Assembly (NCBI RefSeq): GCF_005280735.1
Contig: NZ_CP040078.1
Span: forward strand, 992,001-1,056,000
Direction: 5' to 3'
From: Trinickia violacea
GTDB taxonomy: Bacteria; Pseudomonadota; Gammaproteobacteria; Burkholderiales; Burkholderiaceae
Length of the DNA stretch: 64,000 nucleotides
Made by a program: the position numbers and the translations under genes
Shown: piece by piece, positions 49,647 through 58,845 of the stretch
Layout: every line of letters begins with the position of its first letter
Numbering within the stretch: the first letter of the stretch is position 1
Notes under the pieces: generated by a model
What the model was told of the DNA's origin: nothing
What the model saw: the letters and a program-made list of their open reading frames with translations, nothing else
The model's database searches: none

Positions 49647-52600
49647 TTAGGCGGCAGCGTCCAGCTTGCGTGCCTGACGATACTCGTTCATCAACCGCTT
49701 ATGATCGAGCGCTGCCTTCTGCACTGCGCGCTCTTTCACGTGACCGTAGCCGCGAACGTCGTCGGGAAGATTCGCCAGCTTGAGCGCGGCATCGAGCTTT
49801 GCCTGATCCAGCGAGGCGCAGAACTCGTCGACCATCGCGATGTAGTCTTCGATCATCGCGCGCTCGTTGCGGCGCTCTTCGGTCTTGCCGAAGAGATCGA
49901 GCGCGGTGCCGCGCAAGCCCTTCAACTTCGCGAGCACGCGGAACGCCGGCAGCATCCACGCCCCGTAGCGCTGCTTCACGAGGTGCCCGTGCTCGTCGCG
50001 CTTCGCGAACAGCGGCGGCGCGAGATAGAAGCTCAGCGTGTAGTCCTTGCCCGGCTCGCCTTCGAATTGCGCGCGCAGCTTGTCGAGGTACGCGGGGTCG
50101 GCATAAAGGCGCGCGACCTCGTATTCGTCCTTGTACGCCATCAGCTTCGCGAGATTGCGCGCGACAGCTTGCGTGAGCGGCAGGTGCGAGCGCTTCGCGT
50201 CCGAACGATCGCCGCCGGCAAGCTGCGTTTCCTTTGCTTGGATACGATCGACGACGCTGCGATAGCGTGCCGCGTAAGCCGCGTTCTGATAACCGGTCAG
50301 CAATTGTTCGCGCGCGGCGACCAGCTGGTCGAGCGATTCAACGGGCTTGAACGCGATCACCTGTTGCGACGCCTGGCGCGGCGCGAACGCTTCGATGGCT
50401 TCGGCGCCATGCTGCGCGACGTAGCGGCCCCAATCGAACGCAAGACGGTTCTTCTCGATCGACACGCCGTTCAATTCGATCGCGCGCTTGAGGCTCGCGA
50501 GTTCGAGCGGCAGCCAGCCCTTTTGCCACGCGAAGCCGAGCAGCAGCGGATTGGAGTAAATCGTGTCGCCGAGCAGCGTCAAAGCGAGCGCGTTTGCATC
50601 GATGAAGGTGCAGCCGTCGCCGATGCCCGAGCGCAGATCCTGTTCGGTCTGCGCGCCCGGGAACGACCACTTCGCGTTGCGCACGAAATCGGCGGTCGGC
50701 GTGGCGCCGCTGTTGATCGCCGCGTTCGTCACGCCGAACTGCGTGCGCGAGAGCACGTCGAGCGAGGCCGACACGATCGCGTCGCAGCCGATCACGAGAC
50801 GCGCCTCGCCGGTGGCGATCCGCGTCGCGTGCAGCGCGTCCGGCGAGGCGGCGACTTGCACGTGGCTCAGCACGGCGCCGCCTTTTTGTGCGAGGCCGGC
50901 CATGTCGAGCACGGTCACGCCCTTGTTCTCCAGATGCGCGGCCATGCCGATCAAGCCGCCGATCGTCACGACACCCGTGCCGCCGACGCCCGTCACGAGA
51001 ATCCCGTACGGCTTCGCAAGCGCGGGCAGCGTGGGTTGCGCAAGCGTTGCGAAGTCGGGCAGGGCGGCCTTGTCACCGATCGCGGCTTGGGGCTTCTTGA
51101 CCTGCGCGCCTTCCGCGGTCACGAAGCTCGGGCAAAAGCCCTTCACGCACGAAAAATCCTTGTTGCATGACGACTGGTTGATCTTGCGCTTCGCGCCAAG
51201 CGGCGTCTCGAGCGGCTCGACCGACAAGCAGTTCGATTGCACCGAGCAATCGCCGCAGCCTTCGCAGACCGCGTCGTTGATGAACGCGCGCTTGGCCGGG
51301 TCCGGGTAAGTGCCGCGCTTGCGGCGGCGGCGCTTTTCGGTCGCGCAGGTCTGGTCGTAGATCAGCACGGTGGTGCCCGGCACCTCGCGCAGCTCGCGCT
51401 GCATCGCGTCGAGCCGGTCGCGATGGTGGACGGTCACGCCGCTCGGCAGCGCGACTGTCGCGTCGTATTTCTCGGGCTGGTCCGTGACGATGACGATCCG
51501 TTTCGCGCCCTCGGCGGAGACCTGATGCGCGATCTGCGGCACGGTCAGCACGCCGTCGACGGGCTGGCCGCCCGTCATCGCCACCGCGTCGTTATACAAA
51601 ATCTTGTAGGTGATATTCGCGTTCGCGGCAATCGACGCGCGGATCGCGAGCAGACCCGAGTGGAAGTAGGTGCCGTCGCCGAGATTCGCGAACACGTGCT
51701 TGTCGCCCGCGAAATGCATCTGGCCAAGCCACGCGACGCCTTCGCCGCCCATCTGGCTGAACGTCTCGGTCTTGCGGTCCATCCAGATCGTCATGTAGTG
51801 GCAGCCGATGCCCGCGAGCGCGCGCGAACCTTCGGGCACGTTCGTCGATGTGTTGTGCGGACAGCCCGAGCAGAACCACGGCTTGCGTTCGACCGTCACG
51901 CGCGGCTTGGCCGCTTCGCGCTCTTTCGCTTCGATGATCGCGACGCGCGCGACGATGCGCGCGCGCACGTCATCGGGCAAATCGGCTTTGGCGAGCCGGC
52001 GCGCGATCGCCTTCGCGATCAGCGCGGGCGACAGCTCGTAGTGCGCGGGCAGCAGCCAGTCGCCGCGCGGCACCGACCATTCGCCGCCTTCGTTGTCGCG
52101 CTCGTCGAACTTGCCGTAGATCTTGGGGCGCACGTCCTCGCGCCAGTTGTACAACTCTTCCTTCAGCGCATATTCGAGGATCTGGCGCTTCTCTTCGACG
52201 ACGAGAATCTCTTCGAGACCGGTGGCGAACGCGCGCGCGTCCTGCGCGTCGAGCGGCCACACGCAGCCCACTTTCAGCAAGCGCAAGCCGATGCGCGAGC
52301 AGGTGTCGTCGTCCAGGCCGAGGTCGACGAGCGCCTGACGCACGTCGAGATATGCCTTGCCCGCCGTCATGATGCCGAAGCGCGGCTTAGGCGAATCGAG
52401 CACGATCCGGTTCAGCTTGTTGGCGCGCACGTAGGCGAGCGCGGCATACCACTTGTGGTCGAGCAGGCGTGCTTCCTGCGCGAGCGGCGCATCGGGCCAG
52501 CGAATGTTCAGGCCGCCTGCGGGCATTTGATAGTCGGCCGGCGTGACGATTTGCACGCGGTCGGGATCGAGGTCGATCGAGGCGGTGGATTCGACCACGT

Positions 52601-53267
52601 CGGTCACGCACTTCATCGCGACCCAGAGGCCCGAGTAGCGGCTCATCGCCCAGCCGTGCAGGCCGAAGTCCAGATATTCCTGCACGTTGGACGGATACAG
52701 CACGGGAATGCCGGCCGCGATGAACGCGTGCTCGGACTGGTGCGCGACCGTCGACGATTTCGACGCGTGGTCGTCACCCGCGAGCACGAGCACGCCGCCG
52801 TTCGGATCGGTGCCCGCGGAATTCGCGTGCTTGAAGACGTCGCCGGTGCGGTCGACGCCCGGGCCCTTGCCGTACCACATGCCAAAGACGCCATCGCGCT
52901 GCGCATTCGGCCACAGATTGAGCTGCTGCGAGCCCCAGACCGCGGTCGCGGCGAGGTCTTCGTTGATGCCGGGCTGGAACACCACGTCGTTGGCGTGCAA
53001 ATGCTTCTTCGCTTTCCACAGCGCCTGATCGACGCCGCCGAGCGGCGAGCCGCGATAGCCGGAGATGAAACCGGCCGTATTCAATCCCGCGCGCTGGTCG
53101 CGCTCTTTTTGCAGCATCGGCAGTCGCACGAGCGCCTGCGTGCCGCTGATATAGACGCGGCCTTTTTCGAGCGTGTACTTGTCGTCGAGCGTGACTTCGG
53201 GAAGGGTGGCGGGGGCGGCGGACGACGCTAGCGCGTCGCGCTGTTCGGCGGATAGGGGCGCATTCAT
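49647..53267 (-). CDS. Indolepyruvate:ferredoxin oxidoreductase, fused alpha/beta form
   Basis: A 1206-residue fused 2-oxoacid:ferredoxin oxidoreductase. The pyrimidine-binding domain is N-terminal (GFISGYRGSPLGGVD). The thiamine-diphosphate part follows (CSGCPHNTS, GIGCHYMTIWMDR, then GDGTYFHSGLLAIRA). A ferredoxin-like Cys cluster is at CEGCGDCSVQSNC with NQSSCNKDFSC, and the gamma domain (GVGGTGVVTIGGLIGMAAHL) is C-terminal. It oxidises aryl pyruvates (and possibly branched ones) from amino-acid breakdown, passing electrons to an acceptor. It is monocistronic, ends before a strong terminator and diverges from a LysR gene across a dyad. Confidence 0.93.
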   Translation of the reverse strand: MNAPLSAEQRDALASSAAPATLPEVTLDDKYTLEKGRVYISGTQALVRLPMLQKERDQRAGLNTAGFISGYRGSPLGGVDQALWKAKKHLHANDVVFQPGINEDLAATAVWGSQQLNLWPNAQRDGVFGMWYGKGPGVDRTGDVFKHANSAGTDPNGGVLVLAGDDHASKSSTVAHQSEHAFIAAGIPVLYPSNVQEYLDFGLHGWAMSRYSGLWVAMKCVTDVVESTASIDLDPDRVQIVTPADYQMPAGGLNIRWPDAPLAQEARLLDHKWYAALAYVRANKLNRIVLDSPKPRFGIMTAGKAYLDVRQALVDLGLDDDTCSRIGLRLLKVGCVWPLDAQDARAFATGLEEILVVEEKRQILEYALKEELYNWREDVRPKIYGKFDERDNEGGEWSVPRGDWLLPAHYELSPALIAKAIARRLAKADLPDDVRARIVARVAIIEAKEREAAKPRVTVERKPWFCSGCPHNTSTNVPEGSRALAGIGCHYMTIWMDRKTETFSQMGGEGVAWLGQMHFAGDKHVFANLGDGTYFHSGLLAIRASIAANANITYKILYNDAVAMTGGQPVDGVLTVPQIAHQVSAEGAKRIVIVTDQPEKYDATVALPSGVTVHHRDRLDAMQRELREVPGTTVLIYDQTCATEKRRRRKRGTYPDPAKRAFINDAVCEGCGDCSVQSNCLSVEPLETPLGAKRKINQSSCNKDFSCVKGFCPSFVTAEGAQVKKPQAAIGDKAALPDFATLAQPTLPALAKPYGILVTGVGGTGVVTIGGLIGMAAHLENKGVTVLDMAGLAQKGGAVLSHVQVAASPDALHATRIATGEARLVIGCDAIVSASLDVLSRTQFGVTNAAINSGATPTADFVRNAKWSFPGAQTEQDLRSGIGDGCTFIDANALALTLLGDTIYSNPLLLGFAWQKGWLPLELASLKRAIELNGVSIEKNRLAFDWGRYVAQHGAEAIEAFAPRQASQQVIAFKPVESLDQLVAAREQLLTGYQNAAYAARYRSVVDRIQAKETQLAGGDRSDAKRSHLPLTQAVARNLAKLMAYKDEYEVARLYADPAYLDKLRAQFEGEPGKDYTLSFYLAPPLFAKRDEHGHLVKQRYGAWMLPAFRVLAKLKGLRGTALDLFGKTEERRNERAMIEDYIAMVDEFCASLDQAKLDAALKLANLPDDVRGYGHVKERAVQKAALDHKRLMNEYRQARKLDAAA

Positions 53268-53305
53268 GCCTGATGTCTCCGGTCAAGGCAATATTGAGGC
53301 GCAGT

Positions 53306-53325
53306 ATAGGAAGCGGATTTCCTAT
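53306..53325. promoter_or_regulatory. Dyad between the oxidoreductase and LysR genes
   Basis: ATAGGAA-N6-TTCCTAT with perfect 7-bp arms, 41 bases before the LysR ATG and 38 before the oxidoreductase ATG. This is a likely LysR-type binding site controlling both genes. Confidence 0.6.
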
Positions 53326-53366
53326 CGTAAAATCACAAATAAATAACTCGGGTATCTGAAAAACGC

Positions 53367-54272
53367 ATGGCTAAGGACGTCACACTGCGCCAGCTGCGCT
53401 ACTTCGTTGCCGCCGCCCAGACGGGGCAGTTCTCGATGGCCGCCACCGACGAGCACGTGTCGCAATCGGCGATCACGAATGCGGTGCTGGCGCTCGAAAG
53501 CGCGCTCGGCACGCGCTTGTTCGAACGTCTGCCGCAGGGCGTCGAGCTCACGCCCGACGGACAGGATTTCTATCACCACGCCCGGCACGTGCTCGATTCG
53601 GTGCGTGATGCAATGCACAAACCGCGCTTTCGCTCGCACGATTTGCGCGGCACCGTGCGGATCGCGGCTTCGTACGTGGTGCTCGGGTATTTTTTGCCGG
53701 AGCTGTTTGCGCGTTTTCGTGCGAGCTATCCGGATGTCGAAATCGATCTGCGCGACGTCGATCGGCCCGGAATCGAAGCGGCGGTGCTCAACGATGACGT
53801 CGATCTGGGCGTGACGATCTTGTCGAACGTCGAGCGCCTTTCGCGCTTCGGTCACCAGGTCCTGATGCGCTCACGGCGACAGCTGTGGGTGGCGCCGACG
53901 CATCCGCTCGCGCAATTGCGCACGCCCTCGCTCAAGGACATCGCGCAGCACCCGTATATCCTGTTGACCGTCGATGAAGGCGAGCAGTCGACGCTGCGCT
54001 ACTGGGCCAAGAAGCGCATGACGCCGAATATCGCGTTTCGGACGAGTTCGATGGAGGCGTTGCGCGGGCTCGTGGCCTACGGGTTCGGGGTGACGGTGCT
54101 GTCGGATATGGTGTTCCGGCCTTGGTCGCTGGAAGGCAAGCGGATCGAGGCCAGGCCGGTGCTCGATACGATTCCGCAGATGGATGCAGGGATGCTGTGG
54201 AGGAAGGACGCGCAGATGAGCGCGCCCGCGCTGGCGATGCAGCAGTTCTTGATTCATGCGTGCGGGAGCTGA
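53367..54272 (+). CDS. LysR-family regulator of the oxidoreductase
   Basis: The winged helix is at residues 6-65 (LRQLRYFVAAAQTGQFSMAA and SQSAITNAVLALESALGTRLFER), followed by the co-inducer domain. At 301 residues it is typical. It is divergent from the indolepyruvate oxidoreductase gene and adjoins a perfect dyad, so control of that gene is likely. The inducer could be an aromatic amino-acid catabolite, which is inference. Confidence 0.9.
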   Translation: MAKDVTLRQLRYFVAAAQTGQFSMAATDEHVSQSAITNAVLALESALGTRLFERLPQGVELTPDGQDFYHHARHVLDSVRDAMHKPRFRSHDLRGTVRIAASYVVLGYFLPELFARFRASYPDVEIDLRDVDRPGIEAAVLNDDVDLGVTILSNVERLSRFGHQVLMRSRRQLWVAPTHPLAQLRTPSLKDIAQHPYILLTVDEGEQSTLRYWAKKRMTPNIAFRTSSMEALRGLVAYGFGVTVLSDMVFRPWSLEGKRIEARPVLDTIPQMDAGMLWRKDAQMSAPALAMQQFLIHACGS

Positions 54273-54273
54273 G

Positions 54274-55149
54274 ATGGAGCTCCGGCATCTTCGCTATTTC
54301 GTTGCCGTCGCCGAATTGCGCAGCGTACGCGCGGCGTCCGAACAATTGCACGTGACCCAGCCGGCGATATCGCGTCAAATCCAGGACCTCGAAGGCGCCA
54401 TTGGCGTGGCGCTGTTCGAACGCACGCCGCGCGGTCTCACGCTGACGGATGCGGGCGCGGCCTACTTGGCCGAGGCGCGGGATATCCTCGCCCGCGTCGA
54501 TGCCGCGAATCGGCTCGCGCGTCGCATTGCCGCCGGCGTACAGGGTCATTTGCGCATCGGCTTCGTGGAAAACGCGGCGTGGAGCGGCATCGTCTCCGGC
54601 GCATTGAGCGCGTTCGAGCAGGCCATGCCGCAGGTGTCGCTCGAACTCCAGCCGATGAATACGCCGGAGCAACTCGAGGCGATTGAGGCAGGGCAGCTCG
54701 ACGGCGGCTTTTGTTATCGCGTCGGCATGTCGCCCGAAGGGATCGCGAGCGTGCCGGTGCTCGAACAGAACGTGGTGCTGGCCGTGCCGGAAACGTGGGC
54801 GCTCGGCAAAGCGGGCGCCGTTGCCGCGAGCGAGCTGACGGGTGTTGCGTTTGTCGTGTTTCCTCGCCGCGTTTATCCGGCGTACTACGACCGGCTGTTG
54901 TCCGCTTGCGCCGAACGCGGTCTCACGCTCGACATCCGGCAGGAAGCGACCACCGAAACGGCGATCCTCTCGCTCGTGTCCGCAGGGATGGGTGCGGCGA
55001 TCGTGAATGCCGCGAATCGCGATCGTCCGCCGGCGCGTGTGCGGTTTGTCGACCTGCGGGACCTGTCGGTGCCGCTGCCGCTCGAATTCTGCTTCGCGGC
55101 TAATGGGACCAACGCCGCGCTAAGCCGGTTCGTCGAACACCTGAAATAG
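54274..55149 (+). CDS. LysR-family regulator
   Basis: A second LysR-type protein: MELRHLRYFVAVAELRSVRAASEQLHVTQPAISRQIQDLE is the standard winged-helix opening (given in part). The effector domain starts near residue 90 (LRIGFVENAAWSGIV). ATG 54274 begins one base after the stop of the upstream LysR gene, with GGGAGC as the ribosome-binding site, so the two are probably one transcript. Its target is unknown. The following MBL-fold gene is on the same strand after 147 bases. Confidence 0.9.
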   Translation: MELRHLRYFVAVAELRSVRAASEQLHVTQPAISRQIQDLEGAIGVALFERTPRGLTLTDAGAAYLAEARDILARVDAANRLARRIAAGVQGHLRIGFVENAAWSGIVSGALSAFEQAMPQVSLELQPMNTPEQLEAIEAGQLDGGFCYRVGMSPEGIASVPVLEQNVVLAVPETWALGKAGAVAASELTGVAFVVFPRRVYPAYYDRLLSACAERGLTLDIRQEATTETAILSLVSAGMGAAIVNAANRDRPPARVRFVDLRDLSVPLPLEFCFAANGTNAALSRFVEHLK

Positions 55150-55296
55150 GCGGCACGCAAGCGTCGGATCTGGCGAAACGCGATGCCTCCAAGGCATCGC
55201 CTGCCTCAGAAAACGGCATTAGCCAGGCAGGGTGCGGTCGGCGATAGTAACGACAACGCTTCAGCGCTCCAATTCTTTCGACAAAAGACCATCGCC

Positions 55297-56175
55297 ATGA
55301 AAGACGCTTTCCTGACTCATCGTGTCGGCGCGGCCACCATTACCCGGGTCGACGAAACCACCTTCGCACTCGCGCCCGACACGTTATTTCCGGATTGGGG
55401 CGACGCCCACGGCCGCGAGTTGGAAGAACACCTCGCGACGGCCAGCCTCGACCTCGCGAATCGGCGCGTACCGTTGCGAACGCATCTATGGGTGGCCGAA
55501 GTCGGCGGACTGACGGTCGTCGTCGATACGGGGATCGGCAACGGGAAGACACGGCCGTTCAACTCGCTGTTCGACCGCCTCGACAATCCTGTGCTCGAGC
55601 GTTTCGAAGCGGCGGGCTTTCGCCGCGAGCAAGTGGACTATGTGCTGCTTACGCACTTGCATGTCGATCACGTTGGTTGGAACACGCATTGGCGCGATGG
55701 CCGATGGACGCCCGTTTTTCCTAACGCGACCTATGTCTTCGGCCAGCGCGAGCGCGACTACTTCGCAACGCCGCAAGGTGAACCGCGGCGCATGGTATTC
55801 GAGGACAGCGTCTTGCCCCTCATCGAAGCCCGGCAGGCACGTGCGGTGCCGGATGCGGGAGAGGAGATTGTCGACGGCATCCGCTTTCTGCCGACGCCGG
55901 GTCACAGCATCGGACATATGGCCGTCGAGATTCGCTCGCAGGGAGAGACCGCATTGTTCTCCGGCGACGTGATGCATAGCCCGTTGCAGGTCTATCGTCC
56001 GCAGTGGAATTCGACGTTTTGCCTCGATCGAACGCTGGCGCGGGAATCGCGCCAGTGGCTGCTCGAACGTGCGGCGAACACGGGGGCGACGGTCTTTGCC
56101 GCGCACTTTCCGGAGGCGTCGGCCGGTACGGTGCACGAGGGCAGGAAGGGGTTTGAGTGGCGTTATTTGAAGTGA
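55297..56175 (+). CDS. MBL-fold metallo-hydrolase
   Basis: The metal site HxHxDH is THLHVDHVGW near residue 119; further ligands are GHSIGHMAVE (His), FSGDVMH (Asp) and FAAHFPE (His), the complete set. At 292 residues it resembles the quorum-quenching-lactonase-like/AttM group and other broad MBL hydrolases, with no basis to choose a substrate. The ATG at 55297 begins MKDAFLTHRVG; the longer frame is not supported. It may be controlled by the upstream LysR gene. Confidence 0.88.
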   Translation: MKDAFLTHRVGAATITRVDETTFALAPDTLFPDWGDAHGRELEEHLATASLDLANRRVPLRTHLWVAEVGGLTVVVDTGIGNGKTRPFNSLFDRLDNPVLERFEAAGFRREQVDYVLLTHLHVDHVGWNTHWRDGRWTPVFPNATYVFGQRERDYFATPQGEPRRMVFEDSVLPLIEARQARAVPDAGEEIVDGIRFLPTPGHSIGHMAVEIRSQGETALFSGDVMHSPLQVYRPQWNSTFCLDRTLARESRQWLLERAANTGATVFAAHFPEASAGTVHEGRKGFEWRYLK

Positions 56176-56361
56176 AGAGCGGCCCAGGCAAAGAGTCGTG
56201 ATTTTCGGCTCTTAGGAAGTGTCGCTGCGAGGCCATATGAAACGGGTGTCTATGATATTGTCGTGAGCACACCTCGGGTCATGAGGTTGCGGTCGGTTTG
56301 TACAGCTGAGTTCACATATGCACGAGCGGGTCTGATCAACTCTTCAAGCGGGCATGGAACG

Positions 56362-57519
56362 ATGAACACAAAAATCGGCAAGCTACCCTCGCAAGTCGCA
56401 GAAAAACTAGGCAAGTTCGACCGCAGAGTGCTCGTGCTCCAGGGTGGCGGAGCATTGGGCGCCTACCAGGCCGGCGTATTCGAAGGCGCCGCGGCGTTGG
56501 GCTTTGAGCCCGATTGGGTCGCAGGCATATCGATCGGGGCGATCAATGCCGCGCTGATTGCCGGCAACGCGCCGGAGCGCCGCGTCGAACGGTTGCGGGA
56601 GTTTTGGGAGCGCGCGTCAGCGCGCAGCGCATTCATTCCGCCCGCCGCGCTGGACCCGATGCGGCAATACTTCAACGCGCTCAGTGCGGCGTCGGCAGTC
56701 GCTCTCGGCGTTCCGGGCTTTTTCGTGCCGCGCGTCCTGCCTCCCTTCATGGCGCGCCCCGGCGACCCCTCATCACTGAGTTTCTACGACACGCAGCCGT
56801 TGAAATCGACGCTCGAGGAACTGGTCGACTTCGATCTCATCAACAGCAAGCGTGTGCGTCTTTCGCTGGGCACCGTCAATGTCCGGTCGGGGGAGTCCGT
56901 CTACTTCGACAATACGAAGACGCAGATCGGACCCGAACACGTGATGGCCAGCGGTGCGCTGCCGCCCGGCTTTCCGCCGATCAACATCGACGGCGAGTGG
57001 TACTGGGACGGCGGCATTTCGTCCAATACGCCGCTTTGGTACGTGGTCGACGAGAGCTACCGCGCGAGCGCGCTGATCCTGCAAATCGACGTGTTCAGCG
57101 GCGCGGGTGAACTGCCGCAGAATCTCCACCAAGTGCAGGAGCGCATGAAGGACATTCAATATGCGAGCAAGTCGCGCTTCGGCTCGGCTCGCATCAAGCA
57201 GTTCGAGGAGCTGCGCGGCTCGCTGCGCCGCGTGCTCGATAAGCTCCCTCCAGAGATTCGCTCCGATCCCGATGTGCAGCGGCTTGCCGAGGTCAGCACG
57301 CGAGGGGCGGTGGCGCTGGTCCACTTCACCAATCGCCACAATACGCACTCGTCCGACTTCAAGGATTACGAGTTCTCGCGGGCCACGATGACCGAGCTAT
57401 GGGAAGGGGGGCTTGGCGACGTGCGCGGCGCGATCGAGCGCGAGGAATGGCAAAACGTCGTGGAACTCGCCGAGGGGATCCGGATTTTCGACTTTACCCC
57501 CTTGGGTCCGACGCAATAG
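56362..57519 (+). CDS. Patatin-like phospholipase with DUF3734-type tail
   Basis: The catalytic dyad is visible: the oxyanion loop GGGALGAYQ near residue 33, nucleophile Ser in GISIG near 56 and Asp in WDGGISS near 217. The C-terminal 150 residues (ILQIDVFSGAGELPQNLHQV, TELWEGGLGDVRGAI) match the extra domain common in the Burkholderia members. The enzyme likely cleaves acyl chains from membrane lipids or storage lipid. ATG 56362 is the best start. Upstream residues in the same frame lack coding quality. Confidence 0.88.
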   Translation: MNTKIGKLPSQVAEKLGKFDRRVLVLQGGGALGAYQAGVFEGAAALGFEPDWVAGISIGAINAALIAGNAPERRVERLREFWERASARSAFIPPAALDPMRQYFNALSAASAVALGVPGFFVPRVLPPFMARPGDPSSLSFYDTQPLKSTLEELVDFDLINSKRVRLSLGTVNVRSGESVYFDNTKTQIGPEHVMASGALPPGFPPINIDGEWYWDGGISSNTPLWYVVDESYRASALILQIDVFSGAGELPQNLHQVQERMKDIQYASKSRFGSARIKQFEELRGSLRRVLDKLPPEIRSDPDVQRLAEVSTRGAVALVHFTNRHNTHSSDFKDYEFSRATMTELWEGGLGDVRGAIEREEWQNVVELAEGIRIFDFTPLGPTQ

Positions 57520-57655
57520 GCGCGCGCGAGGAGCGCGGGCAACAGGGCTGTCCCATTTAGTGGTCGCGCCGTTGATAGTCCTTGACAGGCCAAATGCCGC
57601 TAACCAGACTTATTTTGGTCAGGCTGGTACACATTTTGTCGGCGAGGGTAGATCG

Positions 57656-58786
57656 ATGAAAAGTATGCGTAAAGCTCTGCTGTCCACGGTTGCCGCCACG
57701 CTGTTTGCGGCTGCGCTATCCACGCAAGCCATTGCCGCGGGCCCCAAGGTGCTGAGTGGTCCGGGCGCGGATGCGGCCTGTTTCAAGCCGGAATCCGCCA
57801 GCACGAAATACTTCCAGTGGCCGGCAAAGCACGGTCCTTACCGGATCGCGCTGGTGAACGGGTTCATCGCCAATGACTGGCGTGTCCAGATGATCCGGGT
57901 CGCCAAAGCCTATGTTGCCCAGCCCGCGGTGCAGACCGGCATCAAGGAGTTCAAGGTCGTCTCGGTCGGACAGGACATCGCCGCGCAAATCGCCGCCTCC
58001 GACAATTTCATCGACCAGGGGTTCGACGCGATCATCATCGACGCCAACAACTCCGCGGCCTTCAAGGGCGTGGTGCACAAGGCGAATGAAAAGGGCGTGG
58101 TGGTCGTGTCGTTCGACAACGTGATCGACAGCCCGGACCAGATCTCGGTCAACGTGAACCAGCTCGGCCTCGGCGAGATGGCCGCCACCTTCCTGCTCAA
58201 GCAAGCCAGGAAGTCGGGTGACCTGACCTTTCTGCACGTGCGCGGGCCGTCCGGCCAGCCGGTCGACCTCGCCCGCGACAAGGGCTTTCACGGCGTGCTC
58301 GACAAGTCGGGACGCAATGTGAAGGTAGTCGACGTGATCGGCAACTGGGCGCCGGGCGATGCGCAGAAGGCGACCGCGGACGCGATCGCGGCAGGCGGCG
58401 TCTTCGACGGCATCTATGTTCAGGGCGGCTCGCAGGGCGCGGTTCAAGCGATGCTCGACGCCGGCAAGTTCAAGGCGCCGGTCTCGGGCGAGACGGAGAA
58501 CGCCTATCGCCAGCTCTGCGACAAGGCCAGCTTGACCTGCCAGTCGGGCGGCACCGGCCCGGCGCAGAGCGCGGTGGCCATCAAGACCGCGATTGCGGCG
58601 CTGCAGGGCAAAGTGATTCCACAAAGCATTGCGCTGCCCACTTCGGTCGATTATTCGCCGTTCACGGCGGGCAAGAACGTGTTCCCGGATTTGCCGGGCA
58701 GCTTCTTTGCCGGCAACGACTTTCCGAGCTGCAACATCGGCTTCTCGGCCGCGGAGATTGCGAAGCAGAGCGGCCAGAACAACTGA
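57656..58786 (+). CDS. CUT2-type sugar-binding protein
   Basis: A periplasmic binding protein of the ribose/LacI-type fold with a Sec signal (LLSTVAATLFAAALSTQAIA). Binding-cleft segments include IANDWRVQMIRVAKAYV and IIIDANNSAAFKGVVHKANEKG. Four extra Cys (ACF, RQLCDKASLTC, SCNIG) suggest two disulfides, unusual for the group. The ligand is unknown. ATG 57656 follows GAGGGTAGATC. It heads the operon of four: binding protein, ATPase, two permeases. Confidence 0.9.
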   Translation: MKSMRKALLSTVAATLFAAALSTQAIAAGPKVLSGPGADAACFKPESASTKYFQWPAKHGPYRIALVNGFIANDWRVQMIRVAKAYVAQPAVQTGIKEFKVVSVGQDIAAQIAASDNFIDQGFDAIIIDANNSAAFKGVVHKANEKGVVVVSFDNVIDSPDQISVNVNQLGLGEMAATFLLKQARKSGDLTFLHVRGPSGQPVDLARDKGFHGVLDKSGRNVKVVDVIGNWAPGDAQKATADAIAAGGVFDGIYVQGGSQGAVQAMLDAGKFKAPVSGETENAYRQLCDKASLTCQSGGTGPAQSAVAIKTAIAALQGKVIPQSIALPTSVDYSPFTAGKNVFPDLPGSFFAGNDFPSCNIGFSAAEIAKQSGQNN

Positions 58787-58845
58787 ACGGGCGCGCGGGG
58801 CGAAAAGAGCCAACGCGTCGGCGAGCGGCAGGGAGAGCCAAGACG

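Noticed and set aside
51237..53231. A 664-codon plus-strand frame opposite the indolepyruvate oxidoreductase
   Set aside because: A GC-skew shadow without motifs. The minus-strand gene has complete cofactor motifs.
57541..57655. TTGACA at 57583 as the -35 of the second sugar ABC operon
   Set aside because: No acceptable -10 falls 16-18 bases downstream; the best AT-rich match is 22 or more bases away, so I did not call a promoter.
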